Shown piece after piece: positions 6,406 to 11,135 of a stretch of DNA of 11,135 nt (within the stretch, counting starts at the first letter, position 1; every line of letters begins with the position of its first letter). Location: NCBI GenBank assembly GCA_002384205.1, contig DGBH01000131.1, positions 11,655 through 22,789 on the forward strand, in the 5' to 3' direction. This stretch comes from Bacteroidetes bacterium UBA4009 (GTDB taxonomy: Bacteria; Bacteroidota; Bacteroidia; NS11-12g; UBA9320). The notes below the pieces were generated by a model. The model ran no database searches. It was given only the letters and a program-made list of their open reading frames with translations, and was not told the DNA's origin. Made by a program: the position numbers and the translations under genes.

Positions 6406-7398
6406 TTATTCTACTATAAAAGGGTATTCTGTTTCATATACATCTGTGTATAGCTCAGATGCATCAGGGAATGGCGAGTTATCGGCAAATTCTACAGAGT
6501 CTGCTACTTCTTTTTCAATCTCTTCATCCATAGCGTCCAATTCCTTTTGAGTCATGTATTTATTTTTTAGAATGGTTGCCTTTACCACTTCAATTGGATC
6601 AATTTTTTGATATGCTATGACTTCATCTTTCGTTCTGTATTTAGCAGGGTCTGACATAGAATGTCCTCTATATCTGTATGTTTTAAGCTCTACAAATGTA
6701 GGTCCTTTGCCTTCTCTTCCTCGTTTAGCGGCGCGTTCCATGCTTTCATGAACGGCTTCGCAACTCATGCCATCTACTTGTTCAGCTGGCATATCAAATC
6801 CTGAAGCTATTTTATAAATATCAAGTACGTTAGTAGTTCGTTCAACAGAAGTTCCCATTGCGTAATTGTTATTTTCACAGATAAAAACTACAGGTAAATT
6901 CCATACCATAGCCATATTAAATGTTTCGTGTAATGCTCCTTGTCTTACTGCACCATCTCCCATATAGCAGAAACAAACATTGTCTGTGCCGTTATATTGT
7001 TCGGCTAGTGCGATTCCAGCACCTAGTGGAATTTGACCTCCAACAATACCATGTCCGCCGAAGAAATCGTGTTCTTTGCTAAACATGTGCATACTTCCAC
7101 CTTTTCCTTTACTACATCCGTCTATTCTTCCAAATAGCTCAGCCATAACCGCATTTGCTGGTATCCCCATTGCTAAAGCATGACCATGATCTCGATATGC
7201 TGTAATTACTTTGTCGCCTTTTTGCTTGGCTGATACCATACCGGCAACTACTGCTTCTTGACCTATATATAGGTGACAAAACCCTCTTATCTTATTTTGT
7301 CCGTACATTTGAGCAGATTTTTCTTCAAATCTTCTGATGAGCAACATTAATCTGTACCAATCAATGTAAGTTTCTTTGGTGTGCTTTGCTTTTGCCAT
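6406..7398 (-). CDS. pdhA: Pyruvate dehydrogenase E1 component, alpha subunit
   Basis: E1 alpha binds thiamine diphosphate with the beta subunit and decarboxylates pyruvate, passing the acetyl group to lipoyl-E2. The 330-residue length fits stand-alone alpha subunits. The ThDP motif runs from GDGAVRQGALHE (147-158) to ENNNYAMGT (from 175), the classic GDG to NN spacing of about 30. Other signatures are RGFCHLYIGQEA (38-49), AYRDHGHALAMG (67-78), GSMHMF (101-106), GGHGIVGGQIPLG (114-126) and the loop YRYRGHSMSDPAKYR. The last corresponds to the phosphorylation-loop region of mitochondrial E1 alpha and favours a pyruvate enzyme, though a branched-chain 2-oxo acid E1 is not fully excluded. Neither E1 beta nor E2 is adjacent; TPR and ribH follow. 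The gene is divergent from recF with a promoter box at 7415-7422. Confidence 0.94.
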   Translation of the reverse strand: MAKAKHTKETYIDWYRLMLLIRRFEEKSAQMYGQNKIRGFCHLYIGQEAVVAGMVSAKQKGDKVITAYRDHGHALAMGIPANAVMAELFGRIDGCSKGKGGSMHMFSKEHDFFGGHGIVGGQIPLGAGIALAEQYNGTDNVCFCYMGDGAVRQGALHETFNMAMVWNLPVVFICENNNYAMGTSVERTTNVLDIYKIASGFDMPAEQVDGMSCEAVHESMERAAKRGREGKGPTFVELKTYRYRGHSMSDPAKYRTKDEVIAYQKIDPIEVVKATILKNKYMTQKELDAMDEEIEKEVADSVEFADNSPFPDASELYTDVYETEYPFIVE

Positions 7399-7400
7399 TT

Positions 7401-7408
7401 TATATTTG
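7401..7408 (+). promoter_or_regulatory. Bacteroidota-type -7 promoter box for the recF operon
   Basis: TATATTTG matches TAnnTTTG exactly, and TTTG at 7375-7378 lies 22 bases upstream as a -33 candidate. This is the only box in the window with a proper TTG partner. The predicted start near 7413 gives a leader of about 37 bases to the recF TTG. The -33 element falls inside the pdhA coding region. Confidence 0.55.
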
Positions 7409-7414
7409 GAGCGG

Positions 7415-7422
7415 CAAAAATA
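7415..7422 (-). promoter_or_regulatory. Bacteroidota-type -7 promoter box for pdhA
   Basis: Minus-strand TATTTTTG followed by CCGC, an exact TAnnTTTG match. It predicts a start near 7409 and a leader of about 11 bases before the pdhA ATG. The -33 region would fall near the recF start codon and shows no perfect TTG. It lies only six bases from the oppositely directed recF box. Confidence 0.5.
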
Positions 7423-7449
7423 ACAATTTAAATTCCGTAAAAAACACCT

Positions 7450-8517
7450 TTGAAGCTACAAAGTCTTTCTCTTATATTTTTTAAAAATCATTCCGATTTC
7501 AAATGGGAAGGGGTTGATGATGTCGTTGCCATAGCAGGATTAAACGGTGCAGGTAAAACCTCTATTCTCGATGCTATTCATTTCTTATGTGTGGGTAAAT
7601 CTTATTTTGCTTCCACAGATGTACAGTGTATCCAAAATGATGCCTTACAATCTGGTATTATTGCCAAACTTCAAACCGATAAGCTCACCGATTTAAAAAT
7701 AAAGTTAAAAAGAGGTGGCCGAAAAGTGATAGAGCGTGATGGTGTGCCCTATAAAAAAATGCTGGAGCACATCGGCCAGTTTCTGGCGGTGGTTATTGCT
7801 CCTAGTGATATTGAGTTGGTTTACGGTGCTAATGAAAAACGAAGATCATTTATTAATCAAGTACTATGCCAGGTAGATGGCGGTCATTTGATTGATCTGA
7901 TGACCTATAATAAGTTGTTAGATCATCGTAATAAACATTTGAAACAGGATGTGATTGACGATGCATTAATTCAAACGCTGGACACCCAAATTGCACCCCT
8001 CGCGCAAGCTATCTATACTAAAAGACAAGCGTTTTTAGGTGAATTTAGTGTCGTTTTTGAGGAAGAATATTACAAAATTTCAGGAGAACGAGAGCATGTT
8101 ATTTTGCACTATACGAGTCAATTACAAACTAATTCTTATCTTGACGTAGCGGCCAATTGTAGATCGAAAGACGTGGTGTTGCAGCGTAGTAATGGGGGTA
8201 TTCACAAGGATGAGTTGGAACTCGAACTTGGAGGACAGAGCCTACGTAAATATGGCTCACAAGGACAAATTAAGTCATCGCTAATTGCGCTAAAACTAGC
8301 AGAATACAAATACTTACAAAAGCATACTCAGAAGAATCCCTTTCTGTTGTTGGATGATATTTTTGAAAAAATAGATGAAGAAAGAGCTCAAGTACTTACA
8401 CAGATTATTAAAAATGATAACTTTGGGCAGATATTTATAACCGATACGAATGAGCACCGCCTTGCCGCTTTTTGTGAAGCGATTGGTAAGCCATACACTA
8501 CACTATTATTAGCTTAA
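7450..8517 (+). CDS. recF: DNA replication and repair protein RecF
   Basis: RecF is an SMC-like ATPase that, with RecO and RecR, helps load RecA at single-strand gaps. The 355-residue length is typical. Walker A is GLNGAGKT (30-37). The ABC-type signature is SQGQ (270-273), with IKS following rather than the more common QKS or QRT. Walker B is FLLLDD (298-303), followed by the D-loop-like IFEKIDEERA. The start is TTG: the frame has a stop at 7438-7440, and no ATG or GTG lies between it and the conserved MKLQSLSLIFFKNHS. No Shine-Dalgarno precedes it. It heads a compact + strand unit, with DUF721 after 9 bases and then rpe. No dnaA or dnaN is visible, so a link to the origin cannot be judged. 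Confidence 0.95.
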   Translation: MKLQSLSLIFFKNHSDFKWEGVDDVVAIAGLNGAGKTSILDAIHFLCVGKSYFASTDVQCIQNDALQSGIIAKLQTDKLTDLKIKLKRGGRKVIERDGVPYKKMLEHIGQFLAVVIAPSDIELVYGANEKRRSFINQVLCQVDGGHLIDLMTYNKLLDHRNKHLKQDVIDDALIQTLDTQIAPLAQAIYTKRQAFLGEFSVVFEEEYYKISGEREHVILHYTSQLQTNSYLDVAANCRSKDVVLQRSNGGIHKDELELELGGQSLRKYGSQGQIKSSLIALKLAEYKYLQKHTQKNPFLLLDDIFEKIDEERAQVLTQIIKNDNFGQIFITDTNEHRLAAFCEAIGKPYTTLLLA

Positions 8518-8526
8518 ATTAGAACA

Positions 8527-8814
8527 TTGTCAGAAGAGAAAACCATACAAGAACTGATGAAGAAATTATTTTCATCGTATCAGCAAGGAAATAAATATCA
8601 AGAGACCGCAGTGATTAATAGCTGGGAAAGTGTGGTGGGAACTCTGATCGCGCAGAAAACAGTTAAGGTATATATCGCCAAAAAAACACTTCACCTAACC
8701 TTATCTTCGGCACCGCTCAAAAATGAATTAAGGTACCACAAACTTGTATTGATAGAGAAGGTAAATACCTTTGCCGGCAACGAAATAATTAACGACATAA
8801 ATTTTTATTCATAA
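8527..8814 (+). CDS. DUF721 family protein, probable minimal DciA-like helicase loader
   Basis: This 95-residue protein consists almost entirely of a DUF721 domain: an N-terminal helix (TIQELMKKLFSSY), the conserved INSWESVVG (Trp33, VVG 36-38), then a KH-like pattern VKVYIAKKTLHLTLSSAPLKNELRYHK and a terminal INDINFYS. DUF721 includes DciA, the replicative-helicase operator of bacteria lacking DnaC/DnaI (family knowledge). In Actinobacteria the DciA gene also follows recF, supporting the match. The disordered extension found in many DciA proteins is missing, so helicase loading is an inference. The start must be TTG at 8527: the recF stop at 8515-8517 is in frame, and only ATT, AGA and ACA codons intervene. 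The next in-frame ATG at 8557 would cut off the first helix. The stop codon directly abuts the rpe ATG (TAAATG). Confidence 0.88.
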   Translation: MSEEKTIQELMKKLFSSYQQGNKYQETAVINSWESVVGTLIAQKTVKVYIAKKTLHLTLSSAPLKNELRYHKLVLIEKVNTFAGNEIINDINFYS

Positions 8815-9462
8815 ATGATTCATAAAATAGCGCCATCCGTTTTAGCGGCAGACTTTGCCAACTTACAACGCGATGTAGAGATGGTAAACGAAAGCGAAGC
8901 AGATTGGTTTCATATAGATATAATGGATGGGGTGTTTGTGCCCAATATTTCATTCGGTTTTCCAGTTATGCAAGCTATTGCTAAGCACGCAACAAAACCA
9001 CTGGATGTACACTTGATGATTATAAATCCAGATGAGTATATACAAGCTTGTGCAGATGCAGGTGCTGAAGTGATTACCGTACATTATGAAGCGTGTACAC
9101 ATTTGCATCGTACGCTATGTGCGATTAGAGAAGTAGGCTGTTTAGCCGGTGTTGCTATCAATCCGCATACGCCAGTACACTTGCTGAATGATGTCTTTAA
9201 TGAAATCGATCTTATTTGTGTAATGAGTGTAAATCCGGGATTTGGAGGTCAAAAATTTATAGAAAACACCTACACTAAGCTACAACAACTCAAAAATATT
9301 TGTGAGCTAAAGGGGCATTATCCGTATATCGAAGTGGATGGCGGAGTGAATGTAGAAAACTACCAGAAACTGCTAGAATGTGGGGCCAATGTATTGGTAG
9401 CGGGTAGTTCGGTATTTGCAAGTGCTGATCCTACGAAAACCATTTGGGAACTAAAACAATAG
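8815..9462 (+). CDS. rpe: Ribulose-phosphate 3-epimerase
   Basis: Rpe interconverts D-ribulose 5-phosphate and D-xylulose 5-phosphate in the pentose phosphate pathway. The product is a 215-residue TIM barrel of normal length. Expected residues are present: Ser8 in IAPSVLAAD, the metal ligands His33 and Asp35 in HIDIMDG, His66 in DVHLMI, and Asp175 in EVDGGV, which doubles as catalytic acid/base and ligand. The phosphate-binding stretches VNPGFGGQKF (139-148) and LVAGSSVF near the C-terminus are intact. The ATG follows the DUF721 stop with no gap, implying coupled translation, and the receptor gene starts 27 bases downstream without a terminator. Assignment is firm. Confidence 0.97.
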   Translation: MIHKIAPSVLAADFANLQRDVEMVNESEADWFHIDIMDGVFVPNISFGFPVMQAIAKHATKPLDVHLMIINPDEYIQACADAGAEVITVHYEACTHLHRTLCAIREVGCLAGVAINPHTPVHLLNDVFNEIDLICVMSVNPGFGGQKFIENTYTKLQQLKNICELKGHYPYIEVDGGVNVENYQKLLECGANVLVAGSSVFASADPTKTIWELKQ

Positions 9463-9489
9463 ATCTAGACTTACGACGTTAGTACTTTT

Positions 9490-11135
9490 TTGATACGAAT
9501 TCTATCGATATTCTTATTTGCACTTCTGGCTATTCAAGGCTTTGGGCAATCGTATGTTACAGTATCAGGTAGGGTTTATGATGATCAATTTGCACCACTA
9601 CTAGATGTATTGGTCAAAATTGTTGAAACAGGAAGAGTAACAAGAACTGACGATAAAGGTAATTACGCGATACAGGTTCCGGCGGACCAGCAAACGACTA
9701 TACAAGTCACTTATTTTGGGGAGCGTATAGAACGTGTAATTTCTTCAACATCTGCGGGATCTAAACTAACCAGGAATTTTACCTTACAATCAACTTCATT
9801 TGGTACGGCGGTAGTTACTCAAAAAGTAGATCGTGGTCCTATTATCAAGATTAAGCCAAAAGAAATCGAAAGATTTGCTAATACGGCAGGATTTGAACAA
9901 CAGCTCAAGTTGATAGGTTTGGGAATAAGCACTTCTGGTGGAGATCAGTCATCCGCTTATAGTGTGCGCGGAGGAAACTTTGATGAGAATCTAGTATATA
10001 TCAATGATATTGAGATATACAGACCTTTTTTGGTACGAAGCGGTCAGCAAGAAGGATTAAGTGTTATTAATCCCGACTTGGTTGAGAGTGTTTCATTCTC
10101 GGCGGGTGGTTTTCAAGCAAAGTATGGGGATAAGCTAGCCTCGGCTTTAGACATCAAGTATCGCCAACCCGATTCGTTTGCTGCCACGTTTCAGGCAAGT
10201 TTATTGGGGGTTAATGTGCATTTTGAAGATAAATCAAAAAACAAACGCTTCACCTATCTCACGGGTCTTCGCTTTAGAAGTAACCAGTATTTATTAGGAA
10301 CTCTGGATGTTCGAGGCGAGTACAAACCTCGTTTTTTTGATTTTCAAACATTATTGAGGTACCGAATAAACTCCGCATTGAGTTTATCATACTTAACTAC
10401 TTTATCTCAAAATAGATACGCCGTAACGCCTGAAAGCCGACAGACTAGTTTTGGAAGTATTAATAGTGCCCTCAGTCTCAATATAGCCTTTGGTGGTGGA
10501 GAGGTAATGCAATATACCACGTGGATGAATGGTCTGAGTTTGGAGTATCAACCTTCGGAACGATTAGAATTAAAACTAAATACCAGCAGTTATACCACCA
10601 GTGAAAGTGAACATTTTACGGTAGAAGGTGCTTATCGATTATCTGAATTAGAAACGAATCTTGGGTCGGTAGATTTTGCCAATGAAAAAAGGCTTTTGGG
10701 TGTAGGTTATTTTATTGACCATGCACGAAACGACCTTCAGGCTCAGGTGTATACCGCTTCGCACAAGGGGCGCTACATTATCAAAAAATCAACTATTAAC
10801 TGGGGAGTTGGATACACCAATGAGCGTATCAAAGACAAGCTGAAAGAATGGAGATACAATGATAGTAGTGAGTATAATATTACCACACGAGAGCGAACTG
10901 GAGATCCCAATGCTATCATACTAGATGAATTTGTAAAAGCCAATATTAATCTGTCCAGTTACCGTTTTAACGGATACATACAAAATGCCCAAGTTTTTGA
11001 TCGGACCAATAATTTTAGAGCGACATATGGTATTCGTTCCAACTACTGGAGTTTTAACCAAGAAAATGTTGTAAGCCCTCGCCTTCAGCTTTCTTGGGAA
11101 CCACATAAAAGAGCTAATGATACGCTGCGAAAACA
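9490..11135 (+). CDS. TonB-dependent-receptor-like outer-membrane protein, 5' part; runs off the right edge
   Basis: An open frame of 548 codons reaches the window end without a stop. It begins with a signal peptide (IRILSIFLFALLAIQGFGQ, about residues 2-20, cleavage probably after GQ). A carboxypeptidase-regulatory-like beta domain follows (about 24-100, VSGRVYDDQFAPLLDVLVKI to the FTLQS strand). Next is a plug domain (about 115-225) containing YSVRGGNFDENLVYIND and FSAGGFQAKYGDKLASALDI, then alternating aromatic strands of a beta-barrel. No SusD partner is visible. The ligand is unknown; iron, cobalamin and glycan uptake are all possible for the superfamily. The start is TTG at 9490, because the frame has a stop at 9466-9468 and no ATG or GTG before the signal peptide. 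It follows rpe by 27 bases without a recognisable promoter or terminator, so it probably belongs to the recF unit. Confidence 0.88.
   Translation, partial: MIRILSIFLFALLAIQGFGQSYVTVSGRVYDDQFAPLLDVLVKIVETGRVTRTDDKGNYAIQVPADQQTTIQVTYFGERIERVISSTSAGSKLTRNFTLQSTSFGTAVVTQKVDRGPIIKIKPKEIERFANTAGFEQQLKLIGLGISTSGGDQSSAYSVRGGNFDENLVYINDIEIYRPFLVRSGQQEGLSVINPDLVESVSFSAGGFQAKYGDKLASALDIKYRQPDSFAATFQASLLGVNVHFEDKSKNKRFTYLTGLRFRSNQYLLGTLDVRGEYKPRFFDFQTLLRYRINSALSLSYLTTLSQNRYAVTPESRQTSFGSINSALSLNIAFGGGEVMQYTTWMNGLSLEYQPSERLELKLNTSSYTTSESEHFTVEGAYRLSELETNLGSVDFANEKRLLGVGYFIDHARNDLQAQVYTASHKGRYIIKKSTINWGVGYTNERIKDKLKEWRYNDSSEYNITTRERTGDPNAIILDEFVKANINLSSYRFNGYIQNAQVFDRTNNFRATYGIRSNYWSFNQENVVSPRLQLSWEPHKRANDTLRK

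Noticed and set aside
10921..11106. 61-codon minus-strand open frame inside the receptor gene
   Set aside because: It lies wholly within the beta-barrel coding region on the other strand, with no independent support.
1..11135. CRISPR arrays, insertion sequences, phage or defence genes, tRNA or rRNA
   Set aside because: I looked for direct-repeat arrays, transposase-like proteins and tRNA-like folds in the spacers and found none; spacers are all under 100 bases.

Overview
The window looks like chromosome of a member of the Bacteroidota (Bacteroidetes). Three things point there. Several genes are preceded by TAnnTTTG boxes, the -7 element typical of that phylum. Shine-Dalgarno sequences are largely missing. 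A TonB-dependent receptor carries an N-terminal carboxypeptidase-regulatory-like domain, and recF is followed by a short DUF721 gene. The DNA is AT-rich. I cannot place it below phylum level. Almost all of it is coding: twelve genes, two cut by the window edges, and no gene-free stretch over 100 bases.

Layout. 1-846 (-): 5' part of a glutamate formimidoyltransferase gene of histidine/folate one-carbon metabolism. 934-3415 (+): truA (tRNA pseudouridine synthase) overlapping an ABC exporter gene. 3509-5154 (+): trpS and a deoxynucleoside kinase. 5173-5216: a strong, apparently bidirectional hairpin terminator between the convergent kinase and ribH genes. 7398-5215 (-): pdhA (E1 alpha of a 2-oxo acid dehydrogenase), then a membrane-anchored TPR protein and ribH (lumazine synthase), the last two probably driven by their own promoter. 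7450-11135 (+): recF, a DUF721/DciA-like gene, rpe and a TonB-dependent-receptor-like outer-membrane protein, all closely packed and probably one transcription unit.

Functionally this is housekeeping: translation (truA, trpS), nucleotide salvage (kinase), cofactor synthesis (ribH), central carbon metabolism (pdhA, rpe) and replication or repair (recF, DUF721). I see no CRISPR array, insertion sequence, phage gene, defence island, rRNA or tRNA, and I do not claim a new system. The points worth a second look are these: four of twelve genes have no possible ATG start (TTG, or GTG for truA); six matches to one -7 promoter motif allow starts to be chosen; two divergent gene pairs appear to have mutually overlapping promoters; a DUF721 protein is a plausible minimal DciA helicase-loader homologue; and two conserved-looking membrane proteins of unknown role (TPR anchor, receptor) sit inside housekeeping operons.
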